Assembly (NCBI RefSeq): GCF_003205495.1
Contig: NZ_QJRX01000004.1
Coordinates: 310,764 to 374,763, forward strand
Reading direction: 5' to 3'
DNA length: 64,000 bases
Source: Aquipseudomonas alcaligenes
Lineage (GTDB): Bacteria > Pseudomonadota > Gammaproteobacteria > Pseudomonadales > Pseudomonadaceae
The notes beneath the pieces were generated by a model. The model worked only from the letters and a program-made list of their open reading frames with translations, was not told where the DNA came from and searched no databases. This document shows, one piece after another, positions 43,200-53,261 of the stretch. The first letter of the stretch is position 1, and each line of letters opens with the position of its first letter. A program made the translations under genes and the position numbers.

Positions 43200-43573
43200 T
43201 GGGCGCGGACACGAAATTCTTTATCGAACCTGGCTACCAGGTCGAGATTCTGGATCAGCGGTTCGCGCTTCTCATAACTGAGATGAACCTGAAAGTCCCT
43301 GTCTTCCAGCTTGATCGTCACTGCTTCTTTCAAGTTGATATCTCGGATGTTGTTAACCTGCATGCCTTTCTGCATATGTTCATAGAAGGCATTGACGGTG
43401 GATATCTCCAGCGAGGGATCTTTCTCCACCTCGGTAATCATCTTCTCCATGGCCATATAGTCCATGTAGTGCGGAAGCATCTTGAATGCCGTACTGGCAA
43501 AGAATGCTACCAGCGCCAGCACCATGAGCCAGCCGAGCAGAGACATACCTTTCTGCGAATGCGTAACCATCAT
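43196..43573 (-). CDS. DUF4845 membrane protein
   Basis: 125 residues; the start is at the ATG-ATG pair at 43568-43573. One N-terminal membrane helix ([25 protein letters not shown]), then a periplasmic domain typical of DUF4845: [35 protein letters not shown]. Always found between lepB and rnc in pseudomonads; function unknown. An 89-bp spacer separates it from lepB and contains a TATATATAG stretch that may be a promoter. Confidence 0.9.
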   Translation of the reverse strand: MMVTHSQKGMSLLGWLMVLALVAFFASTAFKMLPHYMDYMAMEKMITEVEKDPSLEISTVNAFYEHMQKGMQVNNIRDINLKEAVTIKLEDRDFQVHLSYEKREPLIQNLDLVARFDKEFRVRAQ

Positions 43574-43662
43574 GCGACCCCAATTTTCAGAGTTATTGTG
43601 CTGTCGTGACTATATATAGGCAGGCGCCGCTCGATTGAACAGCGCCGCACAGATTCGACTCG

Positions 43663-44514
43663 TCAGCGGATCAGGCCGACCCGGGAAAAGTGCGGCAGGC
43701 TGCGCAGCTTGGGATCGGGCCAGCTCATCCACACGGCAAAGGCCTTGCCGACGATGTTGCGGTCCGGAACCATGCCCCACTCCTCCTTCGGGATATGAGC
43801 ATCGTTCCAGTAGCGGCTGTCGTTGGAGTCGTCGCGGTTGTCGCCCATCATGAAGTAGTGCCCCTGGGGCACCACCCACTCGTCGCCGGGCTGGATATTG
43901 CGGTGCAGCTGTTTGCGAATCATGTGCTCCACCTCGCCCAGCTTCTCCCTGAACAGCAGCGCCCGCCCCAGGGAGCCCGGTTCTTCGCCGATCAGGCTTT
44001 CCGCCACCGGAGTGCCGTTGACCAGCAAGCGCTTGCCCTGGGTGTAGCTGATACGGTCGCCCGGCAGGCCCACCACGCGCTTGATGTAGTTGATGCTCGG
44101 ATTGCTCGGGTAGCGGAACACCATCACGTCGCCACGCTGCGGATCGCCGACCTCGACGATCTTGGTATCCACCACAGGCAGACGGATGCCATAGGCGAAC
44201 TTGTTGACCAGGATGAAGTCGCCCACCTCCAGGGTCGGCTTCATCGAGCCCGAGGGAATCTGGAACGGCTCAAGCAGGAAGGAGCGCAGCACCAGGACGA
44301 TGGCCAGCACCGGGAAGAAGGACTTGCCGTACTCGACCAGCAAGGGCTCCTTGTTCAGGCGTTGCAGAACCTGCTCGTCCGGCTCACCGACCTGGCCTTC
44401 GTAGGTGGCGATGGCGGCCCGTCGCCGCGGCGCCAGCAACAGCAGATCGAGCAGGGCTAACGCACCGCAAACCGCAACGGCGATGACCAGAATCAGCGGG
44501 AAGTTGAACGACAT
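43663..44514 (-). CDS. lepB: Signal peptidase I
   Basis: 283 residues, ATG at 44514, 5 bp after lepA ends. Two N-terminal membrane segments (about 5-27 and 63-80). Catalytic Ser90 in QIPSGSMKPTL and Lys145 in INYIKRVVGLPGD, then GDNRDDSNDSRYW. It cuts Sec and Tat signal peptides on the periplasmic face of the inner membrane. Many exported proteins in this window would be its substrates. Confidence 0.98.
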   Translation of the reverse strand: MSFNFPLILVIAVAVCGALALLDLLLLAPRRRAAIATYEGQVGEPDEQVLQRLNKEPLLVEYGKSFFPVLAIVLVLRSFLLEPFQIPSGSMKPTLEVGDFILVNKFAYGIRLPVVDTKIVEVGDPQRGDVMVFRYPSNPSINYIKRVVGLPGDRISYTQGKRLLVNGTPVAESLIGEEPGSLGRALLFREKLGEVEHMIRKQLHRNIQPGDEWVVPQGHYFMMGDNRDDSNDSRYWNDAHIPKEEWGMVPDRNIVGKAFAVWMSWPDPKLRSLPHFSRVGLIR

Positions 44515-44519
44515 AGGGA

Positions 44520-46319
44520 TTAGCTATCCACCTTGAGTACGGCCAGGAAGGCTTCCTGCGGGATTTCCACGCTGCCGACCTGCTTCATCCTTTTCTTACC
44601 GGCCTTCTGCTTCTCCAACAGCTTTTTCTTACGGCTGACGTCGCCGCCGTAGCACTTGGCCAATACGTTCTTGCGCAGCGCCTTGACCGTGGTGCGGGCG
44701 ATGATCTGGCCGCCGATGGCCGCCTGGATCGCCACGTCGAACATCTGCCGCGGGATCAGCTCCTTCATCTTCTCGGTCAGCACCCGGCCCTTCTGATGGG
44801 CACGGTCACGATGCACGATCAGCGCCAGGGCGTCGACCTTCTCGCCGTTGATCATCACGTCCAGGCGCACCAGGTTGGCCGACTGGAAGCGATCGAAGCT
44901 GTAGTCCAGCGAGGCATAGCCGCGGCTCACCGACTTCAGGCGATCGAAGAAGTCCAGTACTACCTCGTTCATCGGCAGGTCGTAGGACACCTGCACCTGA
45001 CTGCTGAGGAACTGCAGGTCGCGCTGCACGCCACGTTTCTCGATGCACAGGGTGATGACGTTGCCCAGGTGCTCCTGCGGTACCAGGATATTGGCGCGCA
45101 CGATCGGCTCGCGCATGTCGAGGATACCGGCCGGGTCGGGCAGCTTGGACGGGTTGTCGACGTAGATCGTCTCGCCGTTCTTCATCTCCACTTCGAAGAT
45201 CACGGTCGGCGCGGTGGTGATCAGGTCCAGGTCATATTCGCGCTCCAGGCGCTCCTGGATGATCTCCATGTGCAGCATGCCGAGGAAGCCGATGCGGAAG
45301 CCGAAACCCAGGGCATCGGAGCTTTCCGGCTCGTACTGCAGGGCGGCGTCGTTCAGGGTCAGCTTCTGCAGCGCCTCGCGGAAGTCCTCGAAGTCGTCGG
45401 AGCTGACCGGGAACAGGCCGGCGTAGACCTGCGGCTTGACCCGCTTGAAGCCCGGCAGCACATCGACGTCCGGGGTGGTGGACAGGGTCAGGGTATCACC
45501 CACCGGCGCGCCGTGAATGTCCTTGATACCGGCGATGATGAAACCCACCTCGCCAGCCTTGAGATCGGCGGTCTCAGTGTGTTTCGGCGTGAATACGCCG
45601 ACGCTGTCGACCTGGTGCATCTTGCCGGTCGACTTGACCAGGATCTTGTCACCCTTCTTCACCCGGCCGTGCTTGACCCGCACCAGGGAGACGACCCCCA
45701 GGTAGTTGTCGAACCAGGAGTCGATGATCAGCGCCTGCAGCGGCGCCTCGATATCGCCCTCCGGCGGCGGGATCACCTTGACCAGGTGCTCCAGCACGTC
45801 GATCACACCCATGCCACTCTTGGCGCTGCAGGGCACGGCGTCGGTGGCGTCGATGCCGATGATGTGCTCGATCTCGTCCTTGACCCGCTCCGGCTCGGCC
45901 TGGGGCAGGTCCATCTTGTTCAGCACCGGCATGACCTCCAGGCCCTGCTCGATGGCGGTGTAGCAGTTGGCCACGGACTGCGCCTCGACGCCCTGGCCGG
46001 CGTCCACCACCAGGATCGCGCCCTCGCAGGCGGCCAGGGAACGGCTCACCTCGTAGGTGAAGTCGACGTGGCCGGGGGTATCGATGAAGTTCAGCTGGTA
46101 GGTCCTGCCATCCTGCGCCGGATAATGCAGGGTCACGCTGTGCGCCTTGATAGTGATGCCGCGCTCGCGCTCCAGGTCCATGGAGTCGAGGACCTGGGCT
46201 TCCATCTCGCGGTCGGAGAGACCGCCACAGATCTGGATGAAGCGGTCGGCCAGGGTCGACTTGCCATGATCGATGTGGGCGATGATGGAGAAATTGCGGA
46301 TATGACTCAGGTCACTCAC
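44520..46319 (-). CDS. lepA: Elongation factor 4 (LepA)
   Basis: 599 residues, ATG at 46319. GTPase motifs: [23 protein letters not shown] and LNKMDLPQA; LepA-specific C-terminal domain with [25 protein letters not shown]. Acts on the ribosome, linked to 30S assembly and translation under stress. It is the first gene of the lepA-lepB-DUF4845-rnc-era-recO-pdxJ block. A strong terminator separates it from mucD upstream, so it needs its own promoter in 46320-46425. Confidence 0.98.
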   Translation of the reverse strand: MSDLSHIRNFSIIAHIDHGKSTLADRFIQICGGLSDREMEAQVLDSMDLERERGITIKAHSVTLHYPAQDGRTYQLNFIDTPGHVDFTYEVSRSLAACEGAILVVDAGQGVEAQSVANCYTAIEQGLEVMPVLNKMDLPQAEPERVKDEIEHIIGIDATDAVPCSAKSGMGVIDVLEHLVKVIPPPEGDIEAPLQALIIDSWFDNYLGVVSLVRVKHGRVKKGDKILVKSTGKMHQVDSVGVFTPKHTETADLKAGEVGFIIAGIKDIHGAPVGDTLTLSTTPDVDVLPGFKRVKPQVYAGLFPVSSDDFEDFREALQKLTLNDAALQYEPESSDALGFGFRIGFLGMLHMEIIQERLEREYDLDLITTAPTVIFEVEMKNGETIYVDNPSKLPDPAGILDMREPIVRANILVPQEHLGNVITLCIEKRGVQRDLQFLSSQVQVSYDLPMNEVVLDFFDRLKSVSRGYASLDYSFDRFQSANLVRLDVMINGEKVDALALIVHRDRAHQKGRVLTEKMKELIPRQMFDVAIQAAIGGQIIARTTVKALRKNVLAKCYGGDVSRKKKLLEKQKAGKKRMKQVGSVEIPQEAFLAVLKVDS

Positions 46320-46425
46320 GGATCAACACTCGAAAAGGCCGCGGGCAGGCTGCCCGCCGAAAAATAGCCGGGAATTCTACCCGATTGGCGAGCCTGGCGT
46401 CACGTGACGCCGCCGGCGGCGGGCG

Positions 46426-46450
46426 CAAAAAGGGCGGCCACGGCCGCCCT
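46426..46450 (-). terminator. Terminator of the algU-mucABCD operon
   Basis: On the minus strand AGGGCGGCCG and CGGCCGCCCT pair around one base and are followed by TTTTTGCG. It lies 20 bp after the mucD stop. Confidence 0.85.
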
Positions 46451-46469
46451 TGTCACCTCTGGTGCGAAG

Positions 46470-47891
46470 CTACTCGGCCAGCTTGAAGGTGATGAAACTC
46501 GCCCGCCCCTGGCGCAGCACGCGCATGGACACCGAACGGTTGACCGGCAGGGACTTGGCCACGTCGGTGAACTGCTTGGCCGAGACGATGGCCTGGTTGT
46601 TCAAGTGGGTGATCACATCACCGGGGCGCAGGCCGATCAGGGCCGCTGGGCCATTCTGTACTTCCTTGATGACCACGCCGCCACGCAGATCGAGGGCCTT
46701 CTTCTGCTCGGCGGTCAGCTCGGCCACCGCTACACCCAGGCGATTGCTGTTGCGCTCGACACCTTCGACCTCGCCGACTGCCACGCCCTCCCCTTCTTCC
46801 GGCAACGACCCGACGGCCAGCTCGATACGCTGGCGCTCGCCTTCGCGCACCACCTCCAGTTCGGCCTTGGCGCCAGGCTTGAGAGCCCCGACCAGATGCG
46901 GCAGATCGGCTGACATCACGATGGGCTGGCCATTGAGGCTGAGGATCACGTCACCCACCTGCAAGCCACCCTTGGCCGCCGGCCCATCCTCCAGAACCTG
47001 TGCCACCAGGGCCCCGGCCGGCTTGTCCAGACCGAAGGATTCGGCCAGGTCCTTGTTCACTTCCTGAATCACCACGCCAAGCCAGCCGCGACTGACCTTG
47101 CCCTCGGCCTTGAGCTGGTTGGCCACATCCATGGCCACGTCGATCGGAATGGCGAACGACAGCCCCATGAAGCCGCCGGAGCGAGTGAATATCTGCGAGT
47201 TGATGCCGACCACCTCGCCATCCAGATTGAACAGCGGACCGCCGGAGTTGCCCGGGTTGATCGCCACGTCGGTCTGGATGAAGGGCACATAGTTCTCGTT
47301 CGGCAGGCTGCGACCCTTGGCCGACACGATACCGGCAGTCACCGAATGATCGAAACCGAAGGGCGAGCCGATGGCCAGCACCCAGCTGCCGACCTTCAGC
47401 TCGTCGGACTTGCCCAGCTTGACCGTCGGCAACCCCTTGCCCTCGACCTTGAGCAGAGCCACGTCGGTACGCGGATCGGCACCGATCAGCTTGGCCTCGA
47501 GCTCGCTGCGATCGGACAGGCGCACAATGATCTCGTCGGCGTCGGCCACCACATGGTTGTTGGTCAGCACATAGCCATCGACGGAAATGATAAAGCCCGA
47601 CCCCAGCGACTGCGCCTCGCGCTGGCGCCCACCCGGAGCGCGCGGCATCTGCGGGATGCTGCGCTCGAAGAACTCGCGGAACATCGGCGGCAGCCCTTCC
47701 AGATCGGGAATCTGCCCCTGCATGGCGACTTCGCGCTGCGGCAGGTTCTGCCGGGTACTGATGTTCACCACCGCCGGCGAAGCCTCCTCCACCAGCTCGG
47801 TGAACTCCGGCAACTCGGCGCGCGCCAGGGACACCTGCCCCAACAGCAGCAGGGCACACAGACCGGACAACGAGGATCTCAGGCTAGGCAT
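46470..47891 (-). CDS. mucD: Periplasmic serine protease MucD (DegP/HtrA family)
   Basis: 473 residues from ATG at 47891 (GGAG upstream); an ATG at 47906 would add five residues. Signal peptide MPSLRSSLSGLCALLLLGQVSLARA. Catalytic triad: His in LTNNHVVADAD, Asp in DPRTDVALLK, and Ser in NPGNSGGPLF. Two PDZ domains follow (about 265-350 and 370-465). MucD removes misfolded envelope proteins and dampens AlgU activation. Last gene of the algU operon. Confidence 0.97.
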   Translation of the reverse strand: MPSLRSSLSGLCALLLLGQVSLARAELPEFTELVEEASPAVVNISTRQNLPQREVAMQGQIPDLEGLPPMFREFFERSIPQMPRAPGGRQREAQSLGSGFIISVDGYVLTNNHVVADADEIIVRLSDRSELEAKLIGADPRTDVALLKVEGKGLPTVKLGKSDELKVGSWVLAIGSPFGFDHSVTAGIVSAKGRSLPNENYVPFIQTDVAINPGNSGGPLFNLDGEVVGINSQIFTRSGGFMGLSFAIPIDVAMDVANQLKAEGKVSRGWLGVVIQEVNKDLAESFGLDKPAGALVAQVLEDGPAAKGGLQVGDVILSLNGQPIVMSADLPHLVGALKPGAKAELEVVREGERQRIELAVGSLPEEGEGVAVGEVEGVERNSNRLGVAVAELTAEQKKALDLRGGVVIKEVQNGPAALIGLRPGDVITHLNNQAIVSAKQFTDVAKSLPVNRSVSMRVLRQGRASFITFKLAE

Positions 47892-47929
47892 CGACTTCAG
47901 CTCCATCCACAGAAAACGGCAAGATAATC

Positions 47930-48373
47930 TCAGCAACCGGCCAGCAGCACGCGCACCACCACGGGCTGCAGCGCCGGCTCATGTGCGGTACGGCGGCTGC
48001 GCCAGCGCACCAGCAGCCAGCCCATGGCCAGCCCGGCAAAACCGGCGAGTATCACCAGCGGCTCGGCCAGCCCCCACTGTTGGGCCAGCACGGCAGCGGC
48101 AAACAGGCACAACAGCGGCAACAGGTAGACCAGCAGGGAACCACGCACCAGCAGCTCCTCGCGCACCCCTATCACCACCGCATCGCCAACCTGCAACTGC
48201 AGATCACAGAGCGCCCGCACCAGCCCGCGCTGGCGCCCGACGCCGAGCTTTTCCATCAAGCCCTGGCCACACCCCGCATTGGCCGAGCAGCTGGAGCAGG
48301 TGCTCCGGCGCAGCGTTTCCACCCAGACGGCGCCCGCCTCGACAGCCACGACTCGCCCCTGCTCCTCGATCAC
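47930..48373 (-). CDS. mucC: RseC/MucC family regulator
   Basis: 147 residues, ATG at 48373 overlapping the mucB stop by 4 bp. N-terminal soluble part with four Cys residues in TCSSCSANAGCGQGL, then two membrane helices (LLVYLLPLLCLFAAAVLAQQW; PLVILAGFAGLAMGWLLV). RseC-type proteins modulate the envelope-stress sigma factor and are linked to SoxR reduction in E. coli. Its precise task in Pseudomonas is unclear. Confidence 0.95.
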   Translation of the reverse strand: MIEEQGRVVAVEAGAVWVETLRRSTCSSCSANAGCGQGLMEKLGVGRQRGLVRALCDLQLQVGDAVVIGVREELLVRGSLLVYLLPLLCLFAAAVLAQQWGLAEPLVILAGFAGLAMGWLLVRWRSRRTAHEPALQPVVVRVLLAGC

Positions 48374-49314
48374 GGCGCCGACGCCTCGACGGCGCCAGCG
48401 GGCTGCATCGATAGCGCCACCCGCTCGGCCGTACCCAGGGGAATCTCGCCCACCACAGTGACCATCACGTCGCCATCGGCCGTGCTCATGCGCCGCGACA
48501 CCACGGCGGTCGGACCCAGCTGGCTACGCGCATCCTCGGCACCGACGCCGCGCAGCGGCTCGAGAAAAACGGTGAAACGTGCCAGACCATCGCCATACAG
48601 GAGGCTCGCCACCGGCTCGGAGGATGCCGGACTGGTGCGCTGCAGGGCCTGGTTCAGCTCGAAGCCCGGCGGCACCCAGCCGGCCTTCCAGGAAGGCGGC
48701 AGCTCACTGACCTTATCCAGGCTCACGGCCTTGCAGGCACTGCCGGGTTGCAGGGCATCCTCCGCCAGCCGGTCGGCCAGTTGCAGGCTGACAAACTGGA
48801 AGCGCTCCAGCAGCCGGCCCTTTTCGTTGATCAGCAGGGACTTGAGCGGCAAGGCACTCTCTTCGTCCAGATGCAGTTCGAAGGCATAGCGATGCCTGTC
48901 ACGCGGAACCAGGGCCAATACCGAGGCGGGCCGGCCGGCGACGCGCGAGCGCCCCAGCACGCGCAACTCGTAGAGTTTCTCCAGCTGCACTGCATCGAGA
49001 TGGCGCGCCGGCCACTGCACGTCAGCCATCTGGTCGGCAAGTCCGCCGCTGACACACTGCGGACGACCATCGACCCTCAGCACTTCCTGCGGCGAACCAT
49101 CGAGCTGTAGCAGACGCTCGGTGATGCCCGTCTCGCCACCGCGATGCCAGATGCCATGCGTGGAGAAGCTGCCGTTGCGCTCATAGACGAATGTGCCCTG
49201 AAAGCTCTGATGCTCGGCCCGGGCCAGACGCTGCAGCCAATCCTGCGCTTCAGCGGCCTGAACCTGAGCTGCCAGGCCGCCGCCGAGCAGGGCGATTAGC
49301 GGGAGTATGCGCAT
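48370..49314 (-). CDS. mucB: Sigma factor AlgU regulatory protein MucB
   Basis: 314 residues, ATG at 49314. Signal peptide MRILPLIALLGGGLAAQVQA. Two-domain RseB fold: AQDWLQRLARAEHQSFQGTFVYERNGSFSTHG in the lipoprotein-like N-terminal domain, and the smaller C-terminal domain with LPPSWKAGWVPPGFELNQA. It binds the periplasmic part of MucA and blocks its cleavage by AlgW. Starts 8 bp after mucA. Confidence 0.97.
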   Translation of the reverse strand: MRILPLIALLGGGLAAQVQAAEAQDWLQRLARAEHQSFQGTFVYERNGSFSTHGIWHRGGETGITERLLQLDGSPQEVLRVDGRPQCVSGGLADQMADVQWPARHLDAVQLEKLYELRVLGRSRVAGRPASVLALVPRDRHRYAFELHLDEESALPLKSLLINEKGRLLERFQFVSLQLADRLAEDALQPGSACKAVSLDKVSELPPSWKAGWVPPGFELNQALQRTSPASSEPVASLLYGDGLARFTVFLEPLRGVGAEDARSQLGPTAVVSRRMSTADGDVMVTVVGEIPLGTAERVALSMQPAGAVEASAP

Positions 49315-49322
49315 GCACCCTC

Positions 49323-49898
49323 TCAGCGATTTTCCAGACTGGCGGCACGCGCATAGGGCAAGGCGGAGTCCGCACCACTGGCGGCGGCCTGCTGGGCGTG
49401 CTGACGGAGATACGTAGGCAGTCGCTGCTCATGCCAGGAGGAGCCCGACTGTACGGGGCTCTGCTGCGCAGCGGCGCCCTCGCTGTAGCCGGCCAGCACG
49501 GCCGGACCCTGGACCTGCGGCAGCACCAGGCTGGGCTGGTTGCCCTGCTGGGCCAGCTGGGCCCCGGCCAGTTCGTCCTGGTTGTAGAAACGCACGCCGA
49601 CCAGCACAGCCAGGGTTACCGAAGCCGCTACAGCGACACGCCCCAGCGTACGCCAGGGACCACGCACGGCCTTGGCCGGCAGCGCCTCGTCGGCCAGGGC
49701 GGCCGATACCGCGGCGGCAATATCCAGGCGCGGCTCCAGCAGCTCCTTGTGCATCACCGCACGGGCGAGCTGGTAACGCGACCAGGTGCCGCGCAACTCG
49801 GCATCGTCGCTGGCGGCCAGCACCCGACGCAGCTCCAGTTCGTCCGCTTCGTTATCCATCACCGCGGACAGCGATTCCTGCAGGGCTTCACGACTCAT
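49323..49898 (-). CDS. mucA: Anti-sigma factor MucA
   Basis: 191 residues, ATG at 49898. N-terminal cytoplasmic RseA-like domain binding AlgU (MSREALQESLSAVMDNEADELELRRVL), one membrane helix (about 88-104) and a periplasmic tail. Length is close to the 194 of P. aeruginosa MucA, so there is no truncation of the mucA22 mucoid type. Holds AlgU at the membrane until cleaved by AlgW and MucP. Confidence 0.97.
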   Translation of the reverse strand: MSREALQESLSAVMDNEADELELRRVLAASDDAELRGTWSRYQLARAVMHKELLEPRLDIAAAVSAALADEALPAKAVRGPWRTLGRVAVAASVTLAVLVGVRFYNQDELAGAQLAQQGNQPSLVLPQVQGPAVLAGYSEGAAAQQSPVQSGSSWHEQRLPTYLRQHAQQAAASGADSALPYARAASLENR

Positions 49899-49929
49899 GG
49901 TGGTTCCTCTCTTGGCTGTCGCCGCTGTC

Positions 49930-50511
49930 TCAGGCTTCCTGCAACAGAGGTTGCAGGGCTTTATCGATGGCCTCGCGCGCCCGGAAGATCCGCGAACGCA
50001 CGGTGCCGACCGGACACTGCATCACATTGGCAATGTCCTCGTAACTCAGGCCGTCGAACTCGCGCAGGGTCAGGGCCGTGCGCAGATCCTCCGGCAGTTG
50101 CTGGATGGTTCGGTGCACGGTGGCCTCGATCTCATCCCGCAACATGGCACGCTCCGGTGACTCGATGTCCTTCAGGGCGTGGTCACCCTCGTAGAACTCG
50201 GCATCCTCGGCACTTACATCACTGTCCGGCGGCCGACGGCCGCGCGAGACCAGATAGTTCTTCGCCGTGTTGATGGCGATGCGGTACAGCCAGGTGTAGA
50301 ACGCACTGTCACCGCGGAAGTTGCCCAAGGCACGATAGGCCTTGATGAAGGCCTCCTGCGCCACATCCTGGGCCTCGTGGCTGTCGTGAACGAAGCGCAC
50401 CACCAGGCCGAGAATCTTGTGCTGATACTTGAGCACCAGCAGATCGAAGGCCCGCTTGTCACCGCGCTGCACCCGTAGGACCAGCTGCTGATCGTCTTCC
50501 TGGGCTAGCAT
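49930..50511 (-). CDS. algU: Extracytoplasmic-function sigma factor AlgU (RpoE)
   Basis: 193 residues from ATG at 50511, the family length. Region 2 (FDLLVLKYQHKILGLVVRFVHDSHEAQDVAQEAFIKAYRAL) and region 4 (LREFDGLSYEDIANVMQCPVGTVRSRIFRAREAI) are both intact. It directs transcription of envelope-stress and alginate genes. The operon is algU-mucA-mucB-mucC-mucD. Two AlgU-type promoters are visible upstream, so the gene is self-regulated. Confidence 0.98.
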   Translation of the reverse strand: MLAQEDDQQLVLRVQRGDKRAFDLLVLKYQHKILGLVVRFVHDSHEAQDVAQEAFIKAYRALGNFRGDSAFYTWLYRIAINTAKNYLVSRGRRPPDSDVSAEDAEFYEGDHALKDIESPERAMLRDEIEATVHRTIQQLPEDLRTALTLREFDGLSYEDIANVMQCPVGTVRSRIFRAREAIDKALQPLLQEA

Positions 50512-50570
50512 GAATACTCCTCGTGCATATCGGAGGAGCTCTGCGTCGGCCATTCTGTCGGTCTGCCAAG

Positions 50571-50597
50571 ATAGACTCGGACGCTGCGCAAAAGTTC
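50571..50597 (-). promoter_or_regulatory. AlgU-dependent promoter, proximal
   Basis: On the minus strand GAACTT (50592-50597) is followed after 16 bp by TCTAT (50571-50575), close to the AlgU consensus GAACTT-N16/17-TCtgA. It is 60 bp upstream of the algU start codon. Confidence 0.7.
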
Positions 50598-50729
50598 TCC
50601 CCTCCGAACAAGCCTCGCGGGCCACTGCGGCCACCCGGGGCATGGCTCCAGGGATTTGCCCTGGCACCTGATGATCTGTTGACCGATATCGCGGCCGCGC
50701 TGAAGCGCCGCTCGCCCTCGGTGACTGCT

Positions 50730-50757
50730 TATGAAACCCGAACGACTAAGAAAGTTC
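50730..50757 (-). promoter_or_regulatory. AlgU-dependent promoter, distal
   Basis: On the minus strand GAACTT (50752-50757) is followed after 17 bp by TCATA (50730-50734). P. aeruginosa algU is also known to have more than one AlgU-driven promoter. Confidence 0.65.
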
Positions 50758-50866
50758 CCGAACATTTTACTGGGTCATAAGCCAGCTATTGTGCCGCCCA
50801 CCCCCTCTATATACTAGGCGTAGCCGTTGTCACCCTCGGCAGTCCTTTTCGCGGAATCAGCAGTAG

Positions 50867-52483
50867 ATGAGCCAACATTATCAGCACGACGTTCTGGTCA
50901 TCGGCAGCGGTGCTGCCGGCCTGACCCTGGCCCTGACCCTGCCCGGGCACCTGCGCATCGCCGTGCTGAGCAAGGGCGACCTGGCCAACGGCTCCACTTT
51001 CTGGGCCCAGGGCGGGGTCGCCGCCGTGCTGGACGATGCCGACACCGTCGAATCCCATGTCGCCGACACCCTCAATGCCGGCGGCGGCCTGTGCCGCGAG
51101 GACGCCGTGCGCTTCACCGTCGAGCACAGTCGCGAAGCCATCCAGTGGTTGATCGAACAGGGCGTGCCCTTCACCCGCGACGACGAGCAGGAGCGCGAGG
51201 ACGGCGGCTTCGAGTTCCACCTGACCCGCGAGGGTGGCCATAGCCACCGGCGCATCATCCATGCCGCCGATGCCACCGGCGCGGCGATCTTCAACACTCT
51301 GCTGCAGCAGACCCGCCAGCGCAGCAACATCGAGCTGCAGGAACAGCGGGTGGCGGTCGACCTGATCACCGAGCGCAAGCTCGGCCTGCCCGGCCAGCGC
51401 TGCCTGGGCGCCTATGTCCTGAACCGCACCAGCGGCGAAGTGGACACCTACCACGCGCGCTTCGTAATCCTCGCCACCGGCGGCGCGGCCAAGGTCTACC
51501 TCTACACCAGCAACCCGGACGGTGCCAGCGGCGACGGCATCGCCATGGCCTGGCGCGCCGGCTGCCGGGTCGGCAACCTGGAATTCAACCAGTTCCACCC
51601 GACCTGCCTGTACCACCCGCAGGCCAAGAGCTTCCTGATCACCGAGGCCCTGCGCGGCGAGGGCGCCCTGCTGCGCCTGCCCAACGGCGAGCGCTTCATG
51701 CCGCGCTTCGATGCGCGCGAAGAACTGGCCCCGCGCGACATAGTCGCCCGCGCCATCGACCATGAAATGAAGCGCCTGGGTATCGACTGCGTCTACCTGG
51801 ACATCAGCCACAAGCCGGCCGAGTTCGTGAAGTCGCACTTCCCCACCGTCTACGAGCGCTGCCTGGGTTTCGGCATCGACATCACCCGCCAGCCGATCCC
51901 GGTGGTGCCGGCGGCGCACTACACCTGCGGCGGCGTGGTCGTCGACCAGCATGGCCGCAGCGATGTACCCGGCCTCTACGCCATCGGCGAAACCAGCTTC
52001 ACCGGCCTGCACGGCGCCAACCGCATGGCCAGCAACTCGTTGCTGGAGTGCTTCGTCTACGCCCGTTCGGCGGCCCAGGACATAGTCGCCCAGCTCGACC
52101 AGATCGACATGCCGCAGACGCTGCCGACCTGGGACGCCAGCCAGGTGACCGACTCCGACGAGGACGTGATCATCGCGCACAACTGGGACGAGCTGCGGCG
52201 CTTCATGTGGGACTACGTCGGCATCGTGCGCACCAACAAGCGCCTGCAGCGCGCCCAGCACCGCGTGCGCCTGCTGCTCGACGAGATCGACGAGTTCTAC
52301 AGCAACTACAAGGTCAGTCGCGACCTGATCGAGCTGCGCAACCTGGCCCAGGTCGCCGAGCTGATGATCGAGTCGGCCATGCGCCGCCACGAGAGCCGCG
52401 GCCTGCACTACACCCTGGACTACCCGGGCCTGCTGCCCGAGGCCCGCGACACTATCCTGGCGCCTCCCACCTACGCCGGCTGA
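50867..52483 (+). CDS. nadB: L-aspartate oxidase
   Basis: 538 residues, ATG at 50867. FAD-binding start [18 protein letters not shown], substrate-loop region [45 protein letters not shown], and ALRGEGALL. It oxidises L-aspartate to iminoaspartate, the first step of NAD synthesis. It is divergent from algU, as in other pseudomonads. Its last 32 bases overlap the 3' end of the convergent ygfX gene. Confidence 0.97.
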   Translation: MSQHYQHDVLVIGSGAAGLTLALTLPGHLRIAVLSKGDLANGSTFWAQGGVAAVLDDADTVESHVADTLNAGGGLCREDAVRFTVEHSREAIQWLIEQGVPFTRDDEQEREDGGFEFHLTREGGHSHRRIIHAADATGAAIFNTLLQQTRQRSNIELQEQRVAVDLITERKLGLPGQRCLGAYVLNRTSGEVDTYHARFVILATGGAAKVYLYTSNPDGASGDGIAMAWRAGCRVGNLEFNQFHPTCLYHPQAKSFLITEALRGEGALLRLPNGERFMPRFDAREELAPRDIVARAIDHEMKRLGIDCVYLDISHKPAEFVKSHFPTVYERCLGFGIDITRQPIPVVPAAHYTCGGVVVDQHGRSDVPGLYAIGETSFTGLHGANRMASNSLLECFVYARSAAQDIVAQLDQIDMPQTLPTWDASQVTDSDEDVIIAHNWDELRRFMWDYVGIVRTNKRLQRAQHRVRLLLDEIDEFYSNYKVSRDLIELRNLAQVAELMIESAMRRHESRGLHYTLDYPGLLPEARDTILAPPTYAG

Positions 52484-52904
52484 ACTTCAGACGCACGCGC
52501 AGGCGCCGGTGCACATCGCGCGGCAGAGCGTCGCGCGGGATACACAGCGCACGCGTACGCCGCTCACCCTCCAGACGAAAACGCAGGATCACCCCCAGCG
52601 GCAGGGCCAGGCTGTCCGGGCGCAGCTGCACCGCCTGCCAGCCATCGCGCACATTGAACAGCTGCCAGCCCGCCTCGTTGCGCCGCAGGCCGGTGAAGGC
52701 GGCCGGATGCCTGAGCAGCACCTGGTGCGGCAGCGTCCAGGCCGCCTGCGCCAGGCACAGGGCAGCGCCGAGCAGGGCGGCCCAGAGCGGCAGATCGATG
52801 AGAAACAGGGTGAGCAGCGCCAGGGCCAGCGCCGTCAGATAGAGCGCCAGCAGCAGGCGCGAGGCCTGCCAGTGGCATTCGAAGTGTTCACTTCGGCTGG
52901 ACAC
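52452..52904 (-). CDS. ygfX: YgfX-family membrane protein
   Basis: 150 residues. The start is GTG at 52902-52904, inside the end of sdhE (17-bp overlap). [48 protein letters not shown] holds two membrane helices; the soluble C-terminal part follows. YgfX (CptA) is paired with SdhE (CptB) in many gammaproteobacteria. A toxin role has been proposed and disputed; flavinylation-related regulation is an alternative. Its 3' end overlaps nadB by 32 bp on the opposite strand. Confidence 0.85.
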   Translation of the reverse strand: MSSRSEHFECHWQASRLLLALYLTALALALLTLFLIDLPLWAALLGAALCLAQAAWTLPHQVLLRHPAAFTGLRRNEAGWQLFNVRDGWQAVQLRPDSLALPLGVILRFRLEGERRTRALCIPRDALPRDVHRRLRVRLKFSRRRWEAPG

Positions 52905-53142
52905 GATCCAGGATCATGCGAACCATGCGCAGCAGATCGGGATCCTGCGGCTCGTCGCGCTGCATGAACCAGCCGAACATGTCCTGGTCCTCGCACTCCA
53001 GCAGCTTGCGGTAACGCGCCTGGTCCTCGGCGTCCAGGCTGGGGTAGACCTCCTTGACGAAGGGCACCAGCAACACATCCAGCTCCAGCATGCCGCGGCG
53101 GCTGTGCCAGAAGAGTCGGTTCAGTTCGGTCGCGTCGGCCAT
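52888..53142 (-). CDS. sdhE: FAD assembly factor SdhE
   Basis: 84 residues from ATG at 53142. Five-helix SdhE fold with the key RGMLELD motif (R-G-x-x-E), then [21 protein letters not shown]. SdhE promotes covalent FAD attachment to succinate dehydrogenase. Overlaps ygfX by 17 bp. Nearness to nadB, a flavoenzyme of the same superfamily, is conserved in pseudomonads. Confidence 0.95.
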   Translation of the reverse strand: MADATELNRLFWHSRRGMLELDVLLVPFVKEVYPSLDAEDQARYRKLLECEDQDMFGWFMQRDEPQDPDLLRMVRMILDRVQPK

Positions 53143-53261
53143 GCGGCAGGCTCCTGTGCAAAGGAGCGCAGTATAACGGCGCACGGCGCGCTCGGCACCC
53201 GCTGACAAGGTGCCGGACGGCCTCTATGATGACGGCCTGACTTATTGACCAGCGATCGCCC

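Larger units (their letters stand above)
50512..50866. promoter_or_regulatory. Divergent algU/nadB promoter region
   Basis: 355 bp without a gene. Two AlgU-type promoters point left toward algU (listed separately). Toward nadB, TATACT at 50810-50815 is a good -10, but its -35 (TTGTGC at 50789, 15-bp spacer) is weak. Confidence 0.6.

Noticed and set aside
49323..49898. Mucoid-type mucA mutation
   Set aside because: The frame is intact to 191 codons with full periplasmic domain; no frameshift or early stop.
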